10,626 nt of DNA from Candidatus Zixiibacteriota bacterium (GCA_003641425.1 QNAH01000061.1:1-10626); one strand, 5' to 3'; numbered from the stretch's first letter, positions 1 to 7,712 are shown. The notes: generated by a model from the sequence alone, not told the origin. Numbers and translations: made by a program.

Positions 1-189
1 CCGGATTCCAAAATAATCGTCATATCCGGTTATTCGTCGCTTTTTTCGGTCAGCAACACGCTTGGTTACGGAGTCTGTGCGTTTTTGTCCAAACCCTTTA
101 CCATCAAGCAGATTCGATCTGAAGTCGAAAAATCACTGGGACTTGGCGTAAACGGCCCCGACGGATTGGAGCTTGGAAATGGCATCTAA
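1..189 (+). CDS. Receiver-domain protein, C-terminal end (5' truncated by window edge)
   Basis: The reading frame is open from the first base and stops with TAA at 187-189, giving 62 residues. They match the last third of a CheY-like receiver domain: strand beta4 with the conserved Ser/Thr (VISGYSS, Ser at visible residue 9), then the conserved Lys-Pro of beta5 (LSKPF, Lys at 31), then a final helix (IKQIRSEVEKSL). The phosphoacceptor aspartate lies outside the window. Little follows the receiver, so this is either a stand-alone regulator or the C-terminal receiver of a larger hybrid kinase; the window cannot decide. Its end overlaps the start of the next gene by 11 bases, which implies co-transcription and translational coupling with the two signalling genes downstream. 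Confidence 0.85.
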   Translation, partial: PDSKIIVISGYSSLFSVSNTLGYGVCAFLSKPFTIKQIRSEVEKSLGLGVNGPDGLELGNGI

Positions 190-556
190 AGTTCTAATAA
201 TCGACGATACCCCCGTCATACGTGACTTTCTGACCGAGGTAATGAGTGATGCCGGTTTTGAGGTAGATATCGCCATCAACGGTCAAATCGGATATGAAAA
301 AGCCGTTGATGAAGACTATGTGATGATTTTCTGCGATGTGCACATGCCGGTGATGAACGGCCTCGAAGCCATAAAGAAGATCAGGCAGGCAAAACCGGAT
401 ATGCCGATCGTTATGACCGACTCGTTTCCGGATAAAATGGCCGAGCAGGCCACCGCGGCCGGCGCCCTGTGTTGCCTGGCCAAGCCCTTCGCTCTTGAAG
501 AGGTGCGGGAGACGATCAGCCGCATTATCGAGAGTAAGAAAATTAAGGTAACGTGA
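179..556 (+). CDS. Stand-alone response regulator receiver protein (CheY-like)
   Basis: This 125-residue protein is a single receiver domain. The acidic pair is Asp9-Asp10 (LIIDD), the phosphoacceptor is Asp53 in FCDVHMP, the conserved Thr is Thr80 (IVMTDS) and the conserved Lys is Lys102 (LAKPF). All residues of the active site are present, so it should accept phosphate from a kinase. It has no DNA-binding or enzymatic output domain, so it probably works as a phosphate shuttle or by protein-protein contact in the cytoplasm. I chose ATG at 179 because GGAG lies 7 bases upstream; a TTG at 173 would add only two residues. The gene overlaps the preceding frame by 11 bases, and its TGA shares four bases (GTGA) with the GTG start of the downstream kinase, its likely partner. 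The partner is inferred from position. Confidence 0.93.
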   Translation: MASKVLIIDDTPVIRDFLTEVMSDAGFEVDIAINGQIGYEKAVDEDYVMIFCDVHMPVMNGLEAIKKIRQAKPDMPIVMTDSFPDKMAEQATAAGALCCLAKPFALEEVRETISRIIESKKIKVT

Positions 557-2256
557 GTAACAGACCTCAAAATGAGGGAAGGCGGATCAAAATTCTTATT
601 GTTGATGACGAAGAGATCGTCCTTTCCTTCGCACGCGACGCCCTTGAAGACGGCGACTATGACATCGAGCTGGCCAACAGCGGTGTCGAGGCGCTAAAAA
701 AAATCGAACGTGAATTTTTCGATTTCATACTGACAGATATCAGAATGCCGGAATGCGACGGCATCGAACTGGCACAAAAGGCCCGTGAGATTATCCCTTC
801 CGTGGGCATAATATTTATGACAGGCTATGCCAACCTGAATACGGCCAAGGATGCCATAAAGGAGGGGGCCTACGATTATATAATGAAGCCGTTCGAACTT
901 AATGAGATTCGTCAGGCCGTAAAAAGCGCCGTCAAGAAAAGGCAAAAAGATACTGAAAAAACCTTATCCAATGAACTGAATCGACTATCAGACCTTAACC
1001 AATTGATGTACACTATATCGGACAGCCGGTCACTGATGCGTCTCTCCCTCGGTTTTGCCCTGATGCAGGGCAAAACACGGCTGGGAAGTGTCATATTCAG
1101 GGCCAACAACCATAACGAAATCGGAGTTATTTCGACCGAGGACAAGGCGGAGAACAGCTTTATTGAAACGGTAAAAAAATATGACATCGACTATTTCAAT
1201 TTTGATGCCAAAGAGCTGAATGCGCCCTTTATGGTGCAGTCAATCGAAGGACACCCTTTATATTTACGGTATGGAGATGAAAAATCCGCTTCCCTGCTCA
1301 CCCCGGCCTGGTACAAAAAGGGACAAAGACTTGTCAATATAGCCCTCAAAAGAGGCCCGAAGCTTTACGGCTTCCTGATACTCGGTTACTCACAGGATTC
1401 CGATAAAATCAAACAAAGTGAATTGAAACTTCTGGGCATAACTGCCAGTCAAATCGCCATTTCCCTTGAAAATATAATCCTTCTTGAAGAAAGCCGGGAT
1501 GCTTATAAACGATTGAAAGATCTCCAGGATCAATCCATTCAGCTTGAGAAGATGGCCGCCCGGGGTCAGATGTCGGCCGAAATCGGACACGAATTGAATA
1601 ATTTTCTGGGCGTGGTAATGGGCAATCTCTCGCTGATGCAATTTCATCTCGAGAAAAAAGACTACAATGAATTGGGGCGCTATCTTAAGGCTGTTCTGAA
1701 TAATCTTGATAATATCAAGAAGTTTACCGCCGGACTTGTCAGTTATGCCGGAGTCGAATCGAATTTCAGCAAGTGTGATATAAATGGCCTGTTTTCAAAT
1801 ACAATCGAGTATTTGAAGGCCCACAGTCATTTCCAGAATATTGATATCGATCTTGATCTTTCTTCGGAAAAAATAGAGGTCATGGCCGATACAATACAGT
1901 TACAACAATTATTGTATAATTTATTGCATAACGCGGCTGATGCCAGCCTTGATAATGAACAAATTGCAGATAATTTAATCCGCGTAAAAGTTACCCGGAA
2001 CACCGAAAACGATACACTGAGGGTCGATGTAAAAGACAGCGGAAAGGGAATTGAACCGGAATTATTGAAGAAGGCTTTCAGCGAGCGATTCACAACAAAA
2101 AAATCCGGTCATGGATTCGGCCTGCTGGTCTGTAAAAAAATAATCGACAATCATCAGGGGCATCTAAACATAGAATCGGTCCCCGGGCAGGGCACCTGTA
2201 TTTCTTTTGAAATCCCTCTTCACAAGTCCGCCGCAGAACCTGCCCTTCTGACCTAA
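553..2256 (+). CDS. Soluble hybrid sensor histidine kinase (receiver - GAF-like - HisKA - HATPase)
   Basis: This is a 567-residue cytoplasmic kinase with no membrane segment. Residues about 12-128 form a receiver: Asp18/Asp19, phosphoacceptor Asp62 (LTDIRMP), Thr90, Lys112 (MKPF). Residues about 145-310 look like a GAF-type sensor, ending in the usual long helix (ITASQIAISLENIILLEES). A short coiled coil leads into the H-box, with His346 in GHELNNF. The ATPase domain has the N-box (NLLHNAAD, Asn460), G1 (DSGKG, 495-499) and G2 (GHGFGL, 519-524). The kinase core is therefore complete. The GTG start overlaps the previous stop codon (GTGA), with AAGG just upstream. A receiver at the N-terminus suggests that phosphorylation by another kinase gates its activity. 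The ligand of the GAF-like region is unknown. The usual Pro after HExNN is Phe here. GAF assignment is by overall pattern and less certain than the rest. Confidence 0.93.
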   Translation: MSNRPQNEGRRIKILIVDDEEIVLSFARDALEDGDYDIELANSGVEALKKIEREFFDFILTDIRMPECDGIELAQKAREIIPSVGIIFMTGYANLNTAKDAIKEGAYDYIMKPFELNEIRQAVKSAVKKRQKDTEKTLSNELNRLSDLNQLMYTISDSRSLMRLSLGFALMQGKTRLGSVIFRANNHNEIGVISTEDKAENSFIETVKKYDIDYFNFDAKELNAPFMVQSIEGHPLYLRYGDEKSASLLTPAWYKKGQRLVNIALKRGPKLYGFLILGYSQDSDKIKQSELKLLGITASQIAISLENIILLEESRDAYKRLKDLQDQSIQLEKMAARGQMSAEIGHELNNFLGVVMGNLSLMQFHLEKKDYNELGRYLKAVLNNLDNIKKFTAGLVSYAGVESNFSKCDINGLFSNTIEYLKAHSHFQNIDIDLDLSSEKIEVMADTIQLQQLLYNLLHNAADASLDNEQIADNLIRVKVTRNTENDTLRVDVKDSGKGIEPELLKKAFSERFTTKKSGHGFGLLVCKKIIDNHQGHLNIESVPGQGTCISFEIPLHKSAAEPALLT

Positions 2257-2290
2257 ACTCTCCGCTTCCTTTCCAAAAAAATCCAATAAA

Positions 2291-2328
2291 TAAAAAGGGC
2301 GGAATCCTCTATTTGATGAATTCCACCC
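2291..2328 (-). terminator. Rho-independent terminator of the four-repeat secreted protein gene
   Basis: An imperfect hairpin pairs 2297-2305 with 2320-2328 (GGGCGGAAT with ATTCCACCC, one C-A mismatch) around a 14-base loop. Read on the minus strand it is followed directly by TTTTTA, as expected for intrinsic termination of the gene ending at 2353. On the plus strand it is followed by a purine-rich stretch, so it probably does not efficiently stop transcription from the convergent kinase gene. Confidence 0.72.
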
Positions 2329-2352
2329 AGGAAAGAAAGAACAGGTATTAAT

Positions 2353-4107
2353 TTATTCCTTGGAAATCGTGATACCCCATTTGTGCGGCTGTTCGGGACG
2401 CGAGGCATTGAAATCCGGGAATGAGTGCGAATCATCGGTCTGATAATAAACGATATATTCCCCCTGCTCCAGAGTAATGTATGTATCCACCAGCCGATTT
2501 TTCCGGTCTCCACCGGCATGACGTGTTTTCCGGTATGTCATTTCCCAGATAATATCGCCGGAAGAAGCCTCTTCGATCCATCCGAAATCATACATATGAC
2601 CGTTTTTGCCCTCCCCCAGAGCATAAATATGGATCTTCTGCGTCTTATTGATTTTAAATGTCTGCCTGACATCTTCATCATCGCCTATCCCGGTAAGATT
2701 AACCAGTATATTTGCATTTTCGGGTATTTCATCGAAAGTCGCAATTTGGGTTGTATCGAATCCCCTGCCGGCACCATATATGGTAATTCCCCACATTTTC
2801 GGTTCAAAGGGGGGCGAAACATTCCACCGACGGTAAGCATGAGAATCATCAGTTACATAGTAAACCATATAGCTGCCTGCTGGAAGGGTCACGATTCCGT
2901 CAAAACGACGGTTTTTCTTACCGCCTCCGGCATGCTGCGTATCTTCTTCAGTCATTTCCCAGACTATTTCACCGTCATCCAGATTTTCGATCCAGCCATA
3001 GTCAACAAACTCGTCCTGGTAGCCATATTCGCCAAGTGCCAGAATATGCAAATTGGACTCCTTTTTAAGTGTAAAGCCCTTGGATTTGAATTGATTGTTT
3101 CTTACCCGATTTATCTGGACAATAATCGGTTCGGCATAATCATCGACATACTCGGCCACAGAACCGGCATCAACCTCGCTTCCGAGAGAAATCAACATTC
3201 CGTAATGGAGCGGATCATACGGAGGCATGACATTCCAGTCGCCGAAGGAATGGCTGTCATCGGTTACAAAATAGGCGACATAATTGCCGGCCGGAAGTTC
3301 CACTTCGCCTGTGAAGCCGCGGTTTTTCCTGCCGCCGCCGGCCCATGATGTGTTCCATTTATCCATTTCCCAGACTCGCTTGCGAGTATCGGCATCGATT
3401 ATCCAGCCGTGATCGACAAAAACCCTGTCGCCGCTTATATATTCACCAATTGCCGTTATGTTCAGTGTCATTTTCTTTTTCAGGGTAAAACCCTTTGTAT
3501 CGGAGAAATTGTCATCCGGGCGGGTAAAATCGACAATCGCGTTTTTGTTGACCTCCGGAACCGGATTGAAATTTGTGAAGGTACCCTCGGGAGCCTTGAT
3601 TACCAGGGCCATGTCCTCCAGATCCCCGGAATAATACTCATATCTGTCCTCTTCATCGCCGAAGATATATTCAAGCATTCCCACGGCCTCTTCAAGATCG
3701 TCGATGACGATATTGACGTCTTTCAGGCTGTAAGGTTTACCGGCATAGTAGTAGGCCTCGTACCTCCCGGCCGGCAGAGTAATCTCATCCTCATATTCAC
3801 GGAAATGTTTTGAACCCTCAAATCTTCTTGTATCCTGTTCATTCAAAACCCAGACCGGCTCGCGACTTTCGGCATCGATTATCCAGCCATAGGCAAACAT
3901 ATCATCGGAATTTTTTAACTCGGCCCCGACCGCATAGATGGACAGCCGGGTTTGCGACTGTAATTCGAATCCATCGACCACCAGGTCACCCTGATAAAAA
4001 TCACGCATATCTATAACAACATCATCGGCTAATGCCGGCCCGGAAACCATAACCATCCCCAAAGTCATTATGACTATACATCCGTTCAGTATCTTTTTCA
4101 GGCTCAT
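2353..4107 (-). CDS. Secreted protein of four tandem repeats of an unrecognised domain
   Basis: I do not recognise this 584-residue protein. It begins with a clear Sec signal peptide (MSLKKI, hydrophobic core to about residue 22, cleavage near ALA-DD at 27/28), so it is exported. The mature part is four tandem copies of a domain of about 120 residues, rich in beta strands and aromatics: about 30-170 (divergent), 191-310, 328-447 and 467-584. Copies 2-4 share GWI, (I/V)WEM, AGGxxKNR, a TLPAGxY-like strand and TDDSH; copy 1 keeps YGWI and TLPAGRY but lacks AGGxxKNR and TDDSH. The protein ends immediately after copy 4, with no dockerin or sorting tail. ATG at 4107 is preferred to the longer frame from 4176, because AAAAGGAG sits 6 bases upstream and the signal peptide starts there. 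It has its own terminator, so it is likely monocistronic. A surface adhesin or ligand-binding role is possible but not shown. Confidence 0.9.
   Translation of the reverse strand: MSLKKILNGCIVIMTLGMVMVSGPALADDVVIDMRDFYQGDLVVDGFELQSQTRLSIYAVGAELKNSDDMFAYGWIIDAESREPVWVLNEQDTRRFEGSKHFREYEDEITLPAGRYEAYYYAGKPYSLKDVNIVIDDLEEAVGMLEYIFGDEEDRYEYYSGDLEDMALVIKAPEGTFTNFNPVPEVNKNAIVDFTRPDDNFSDTKGFTLKKKMTLNITAIGEYISGDRVFVDHGWIIDADTRKRVWEMDKWNTSWAGGGRKNRGFTGEVELPAGNYVAYFVTDDSHSFGDWNVMPPYDPLHYGMLISLGSEVDAGSVAEYVDDYAEPIIVQINRVRNNQFKSKGFTLKKESNLHILALGEYGYQDEFVDYGWIENLDDGEIVWEMTEEDTQHAGGGKKNRRFDGIVTLPAGSYMVYYVTDDSHAYRRWNVSPPFEPKMWGITIYGAGRGFDTTQIATFDEIPENANILVNLTGIGDDEDVRQTFKINKTQKIHIYALGEGKNGHMYDFGWIEEASSGDIIWEMTYRKTRHAGGDRKNRLVDTYITLEQGEYIVYYQTDDSHSFPDFNASRPEQPHKWGITISKE
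2356..4020 (-). repeat. Four in-frame tandem repeats within the secreted protein gene
   Basis: The units lie at about 3598-4020, 3178-3537, 2767-3126 and 2356-2709. The FTLKK/FKINK anchor starts at residues 207, 345 and 484, a period near 138 residues. The copies have diverged in DNA sequence, which argues for an old duplication under protein-level selection rather than a recent or unstable expansion. Confidence 0.85.
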
Positions 4108-4265
4108 GACACACTCCTTTTGGCCTATATATTTTCTACCATTACTTACGGTAAAATAACTGCGAGGGTTTCGCAATAATAGAATTTAGCCAAAATGGCA
4201 AAAAAATCCACCGGCGCGGGATATTTTTGTAAGTGCTTTTCGCACAAAGGGATACTAAAAATGTC
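4108..4265. other. Intergenic gap upstream of the four-repeat protein gene
   Basis: This stretch should hold the promoter of the gene starting at 4107. The best minus-strand -10 candidate is TATTAT at 4176-4181, with a T-rich but poor -35 eighteen bases upstream. The ribosome site AAAAGGAG is at 4114-4121. On the same strand, a short 4-bp hairpin (4206-4209 with 4219-4222) followed by seven Ts may be a weak terminator for the broken dockerin gene. None of the transcription signals is strong. Confidence 0.3.
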
Positions 4266-4603
4266 CTATGTTCCGGTGGTACCGCAGATCGGGGCCGGAC
4301 CGCCCTTATACAGGAAATTAATGACATAGGTCAAATTAACGATGTTAAGAACATCATTGTTGCCGGCATCACCGGCATAATTGCAACATCTCGGCCCGTA
4401 GGGGCCGAACTTCCGATTCCGACAGCCGTTTGCGAAACGGTTCGGCTCAAGCGATAATTTGTAGAACCGGCATTCATCGATCCGCCTTCAGAAATGACCT
4501 GCCAATCGATCTCTTCCTCTGCCCTGTCACCGGCCATAACCGACGGACACAATATCAGCATCAGAGCGGCTAACGACAGATACTTAAAACTCAGGGAAAT
4601 CAT
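4266..4603 (-). pseudogene. Short secreted dockerin protein gene broken by a one-base frameshift
   Basis: The intact frame from ATG 4603 gives a signal peptide (hydrophobic core, cleavage near VMA-GD at 24/25) and a segment with WQVISEGGSMNAGSTNYRLS and SQTAVGIGSS. I have seen this pattern in short secreted proteins that end in dockerins. The frame then drifts into meaningless sequence and stops at 4331. In the neighbouring frame a dockerin half appears (NYAGDAGNNDVLNIVNLTY, then VINFLYKGGPAP), ending with TAG at 4266-4268. Adding one base to the GGGG run at 4401-4404 joins the frames cleanly (SSAPYGPRCCNYAGDA) into a protein of 112 residues. I see no slippery heptamer for programmed frameshifting. 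It is either a real lesion or an indel error in a GC hairpin. The calcium loop is also degenerate (Asn at position 12), and only one repeat remains, which fits decay. Confidence 0.62.
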
Positions 4604-4920
4604 AATCCAGGTAACCTTTTATATATTTTGTTCAATACCTTTTAGTTCTTATATATGAACAATAATCAGATTAGCCATATCAGTACACAGAGAATAAACC
4701 TATGCTCTTTTTCAATTATTAATTAAAAGCATTGACTGTAATGATTGGACTTATATTAATAAATAGGATTTTTATCCTCCCTGTTAAACTCAAAATACTT
4801 ATTAAATGGACCATAATACTTACTATACAGGACAGATTATTCGGTTTTGAGGAGAGGAATAGATTGTATAATCAGGCCCCGCTTCAAGCGGGGCCAGATT
4901 ATTAAAAGATCATTATCGGC
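4604..4920. other. AT-rich intergenic gap between tldE-like gene and broken dockerin gene
   Basis: No gene is seen here. The gap should contain the minus-strand promoter of the gene starting at 4603, but no convincing one stands out. A near-palindrome at 4645-4660 (GTTC and GAAC arms around an AT core, one mismatched pair) could be an operator or chance. On the plus strand TTGACT at 4732-4737 with TATTAA 16 bases later resembles a promoter, although no plus-strand gene follows. The strong hairpin at 4868-4902 occupies the other end. Confidence 0.4.
4868..4902 (-). terminator. Strong hairpin after the tldD-tldE operon, probable terminator
   Basis: A long inverted repeat lies 19 bases past the stop codon of the second peptidase gene. 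GGCCCCGC pairs with GCGGGGCC around a 5-base loop, and after one A-A mismatch the stem continues through ATAATC with GATTAT, giving about 15 paired bases per arm. A proper T-run is missing on both strands, so termination is likely but may be factor-assisted. The hairpin could also protect the mRNA 3' end. Confidence 0.5.
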
Positions 4921-6273
4921 CTAAAAATCAGTCGTACCGGTAAATTTGAACGATCCAAGATGAATTGTCGGCGCCACCATGCATCCGACGGCATCCCACC
5001 ATGAAGGTATCAGCTTGCGCTCCTTCGAGATACCTTTAACCGTCGAGAATGCCCGCATCATGGAATCGGTGAACCGGAGATTCTTGATACCATGCTTGAT
5101 CTGGCCGTTTTCAATTAAAAACGTACCGTCACGGGTCATCCCGGTCAGAACCGCTTTGGGCGGATCGATCAGCCCGTTGATATAGTGAAAGCGGGTCACC
5201 AGAATACCGCGTTCGACCGAAGCGATCATTTCCCCGGTAGTTTTGTCACCGGGCTCGATGAAGATATTCAGGCCGTAGGCGCCCTCGCCATGCTGGTTGG
5301 CGGTCAGGGCATGACCGGTCGATTCGACACCGTGTTTTTTGCCGGAAAGCCGATCCCAGACAACGCCTTTGCCCACGCCTTTTTCAACAAAGTACACTTT
5401 CTTCTTGGGGACACCTTCAAAGTCGAACGGAATCGCAATGCCCTTGGTGTCATTGCCGTCATCATAGAATGTCATCGAATCACTCATGATTTTCTTGCCG
5501 ATATTCTCGGCCAGAAACGACCTTTTCTCCATGAATGCCCGCGAATTGAAACCGACATAGTTAAGCCACTCGAAAGCTTCGGCAATGGCCGACGGCTCTA
5601 AAATGACTTCGTAATCACCCGGTTTGAGCGGCTTAGGCCGCCGAGACAGGCGCGCTTTTTCGACCGCAATATCGGCCAGACTTACCGGATCGATATCATC
5701 GATATTACGCGACATCCCGACCGCATAGCCGGACGAGTCTTTCGACATGGCGATAATATTGATGCTGGAACCGGTCAACGGCTGGTAACAGCGAACGCCC
5801 CGGGTATTGAAAACGGCCACCTCTCCCTCGCCGGATGAGAAGGCCCCGGCCATGGTGTATTTACGCCGGTTACCTCGAACAAAGACTTTCTTTACCATCC
5901 GGGCGCGGTCCTTGGGTTTATAATTGGCCGTATTTTCGAAATATGTATCGATTTTTTTGTACTCGGCCGGTTCGGGAAGGCCGTCGAAGTACTTATTATC
6001 GCGCTGGAATTTGGCGATTTCAAGCGAGTTTTTCAAGGTCGCGCGGAGATCGTTTACCGCCAGCGAATTTGTCGAAGCGACGCCGATTTTCTTACCGATC
6101 GCGGTGCGGATGAATACCCTGGCATCGGTTTCATTCACATTTTGATGGATGGTCGAGTTGGCATAGCGTGTCAAACCGGTGGTGCTTCCGATATAAGTAA
6201 TCTCGGTTTCATCAGCCTTGCTCGATTTGACGACTTTCTCGAAAGTCGAAAACAGTTTATCTTTGCCTATCAT
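4921..6273 (-). CDS. tldE: TldE/PmbA-family protein, non-catalytic partner of TldD
   Basis: This 450-residue protein belongs to the TldD/PmbA family, at about the normal length (E. coli TldE/PmbA is about 450). The N-terminal half has the family's alpha/beta pattern. Family-like stretches include VILEPSAIAE (about 230-240), FDFEGVPKKKVYFVEKGVG (about 286-304) and the C-terminal GTFLIENGQIKHGI. It lacks the HExxxH metal motif, as expected for TldE, which pairs with catalytic TldD. In E. coli the heterodimer degrades unfolded peptides, trims the microcin B17 leader and degrades CcdA antitoxin; the native substrate here is unknown. The ATG overlaps the tldD stop (ATGA, 6270-6273), so the two subunits are translationally coupled. 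A G-rich stretch just upstream serves as ribosome site. No signal peptide is present, so it acts in the cytoplasm. Confidence 0.9.
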   Translation of the reverse strand: MIGKDKLFSTFEKVVKSSKADETEITYIGSTTGLTRYANSTIHQNVNETDARVFIRTAIGKKIGVASTNSLAVNDLRATLKNSLEIAKFQRDNKYFDGLPEPAEYKKIDTYFENTANYKPKDRARMVKKVFVRGNRRKYTMAGAFSSGEGEVAVFNTRGVRCYQPLTGSSINIIAMSKDSSGYAVGMSRNIDDIDPVSLADIAVEKARLSRRPKPLKPGDYEVILEPSAIAEAFEWLNYVGFNSRAFMEKRSFLAENIGKKIMSDSMTFYDDGNDTKGIAIPFDFEGVPKKKVYFVEKGVGKGVVWDRLSGKKHGVESTGHALTANQHGEGAYGLNIFIEPGDKTTGEMIASVERGILVTRFHYINGLIDPPKAVLTGMTRDGTFLIENGQIKHGIKNLRFTDSMMRAFSTVKGISKERKLIPSWWDAVGCMVAPTIHLGSFKFTGTTDF

Positions 6274-7712
6274 TTGCTCGCCCCCACTTTCACTTTGCGG
6301 AACCGGGCCGGTGATGTTCCATGCGCCACCCTGGCCGTCTGCATCGGCTCACCCTTACCGCAGTTGGGAACCCCCCAGACATGCCAGTGATTACGATTAC
6401 AGATGGCATCGCAGGAGTTCCAGAATTGAGGTGTCATCCCGGTATAGAGCGGATTTTTGAATATCCGTCCCAGCTTACCATTTTTAATTTCCCAGGCGCA
6501 CTCGACACCGAACTGGAAATTGAGCCGCCGGTCATCGATCGACCAGACCTTGTTCATGTCGAAGAATATACCGTCCTTCGTATCGGCGATCAGGTCGTCG
6601 AGTTCCCATTCGCCCGGTTCGAGATTGATATTGGTCATGCGGATCAGCGGTATCCGATTCCAGCCGTCGGCACGCATGGTGCCGTTCGATCTCTGACCGA
6701 TAACGGGGGCCGTCTCGCGGCTGGTCAGGTAACCTACATGCACCCCTTCCTTGACAATCGGCGACCTCTGGGCCTTGACACCCTCATCATCATAGCCGAA
6801 TGATCCCAGTCCGCCGGGGACAGTGGCATCGGCATAGATATTGACGATATCGGAACCATACTTGAGGTTGTTCAAGCCATCGATCTGCATAAACGAACCG
6901 CCCGCCAGCGAGATCTCGGTACCGAGCACGCGATCGAGCTCCGACGGATGGCCGCATGATTCATGCACCTGAAGCGCCATCTGGGAGCCGGTGATGATGA
7001 TGTCGGTCTCGGTATCGGGACAATCATCAGCGCTCAACAACTGAATCGCCTCTTCCCTGGTTTTGTCAACATTATCGAGAAGATTCATTTCCTCGATAAA
7101 CTCATAACCGCGGGTGGCAAAGTCGCCGCGATGAGAATTCGGGAAAGAGCGCTTCTGCACTTCATTACCATCGGTGGCGATGGTTTCATATCCCGCGCCC
7201 GACTCGATAATGTCCTGCTCGATCTCGGCGCCCTCGGTGGAGAAAAACAGCTTGTTAGTCTTGTAGAAGTCCATCGAGGCCTGAGCCATTTTGATTTTGT
7301 CATCGGTTTTCAATCTCTCGGATATCTCAAGCAACAACCCGACTTTATCGTTGATCGGGACATTAAACGGGTCTTTTTCACAGAGTGTTTTGTAATGATC
7401 TTTGAATGCTTCCTGCTCGGCCAAATTGATCGCTTCCTTTTTCGCCATGGCCGACGCTCTGGCTGTCTGCAACGCTTTATTGGCCGCCTTTTTAATATCG
7501 GCCTCGCTGGTCGAGGCGATACCGGCAAACCCCCAGGCTCCGTCGTGCAGGACACGGACACCGACTCCGACATTGACATCCTTCGAAAGGGTGTCAACGA
7601 CGCCATCGGTTACCTGGATCGATTCCTTTTCGGTCCTGACATAGCGGCAGTCGGCATAATCCACCGACTTACCTTTAAGCCAGTCCAGGACATTTCCAAG
7701 TTTATTTTTCAT
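6270..7712 (-). CDS. tldD: TldD-family metallopeptidase, catalytic subunit
   Basis: This 480-residue protein is TldD, the zinc-dependent subunit of the TldD/TldE peptidase. The metal motif HESCGH sits at residues 250-255 (His250, Glu251, His255). The third ligand is expected to be Cys451 in NCGKGEPMQ, matching the conserved C-terminal GNCGK of the family. The N-terminal domain has the usual GVGVRVLHDGAWGFAG (about 48-63). In known systems the pair encloses an active-site channel that accepts only unfolded peptides. The ATG start at 7712 has a strong GGAGGT site very close upstream (4-base spacing after GGAGG). The gene is first of a two-gene operon and overlaps tldE by four bases. It has no signal peptide. 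Its position between dockerin genes is unusual to read but may be chance. Catalytic assignment is secure; substrate is not known. Confidence 0.95.
   Translation of the reverse strand: MKNKLGNVLDWLKGKSVDYADCRYVRTEKESIQVTDGVVDTLSKDVNVGVGVRVLHDGAWGFAGIASTSEADIKKAANKALQTARASAMAKKEAINLAEQEAFKDHYKTLCEKDPFNVPINDKVGLLLEISERLKTDDKIKMAQASMDFYKTNKLFFSTEGAEIEQDIIESGAGYETIATDGNEVQKRSFPNSHRGDFATRGYEFIEEMNLLDNVDKTREEAIQLLSADDCPDTETDIIITGSQMALQVHESCGHPSELDRVLGTEISLAGGSFMQIDGLNNLKYGSDIVNIYADATVPGGLGSFGYDDEGVKAQRSPIVKEGVHVGYLTSRETAPVIGQRSNGTMRADGWNRIPLIRMTNINLEPGEWELDDLIADTKDGIFFDMNKVWSIDDRRLNFQFGVECAWEIKNGKLGRIFKNPLYTGMTPQFWNSCDAICNRNHWHVWGVPNCGKGEPMQTARVAHGTSPARFRKVKVGASK

Noticed and set aside
2425..3348. 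Long plus-strand open frame opposite the four-repeat protein
   Set aside because: It is antisense to a gene with signal peptide, ribosome site and four repeats. Its translation shows no domain, and its length follows from the codon use of the real gene.
4108..4176. N-terminal extension of the four-repeat protein to an ATG at 4176
   Set aside because: The extension would place 23 polar residues before the signal peptide and would ignore the AAAAGGAG site 6 bases before ATG 4107.
4142..4327. 61-codon minus-strand frame between the broken dockerin gene and the four-repeat gene
   Set aside because: It overlaps the surviving dockerin frame and has no domain or ribosome site. The dockerin frame explains the sequence better.
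4331..4460. Programmed -1 frameshifting in the dockerin remnant
   Set aside because: I found no X-XXY-YYZ slippery heptamer in the zero frame across the overlap, so a mutation or sequencing indel is simpler.
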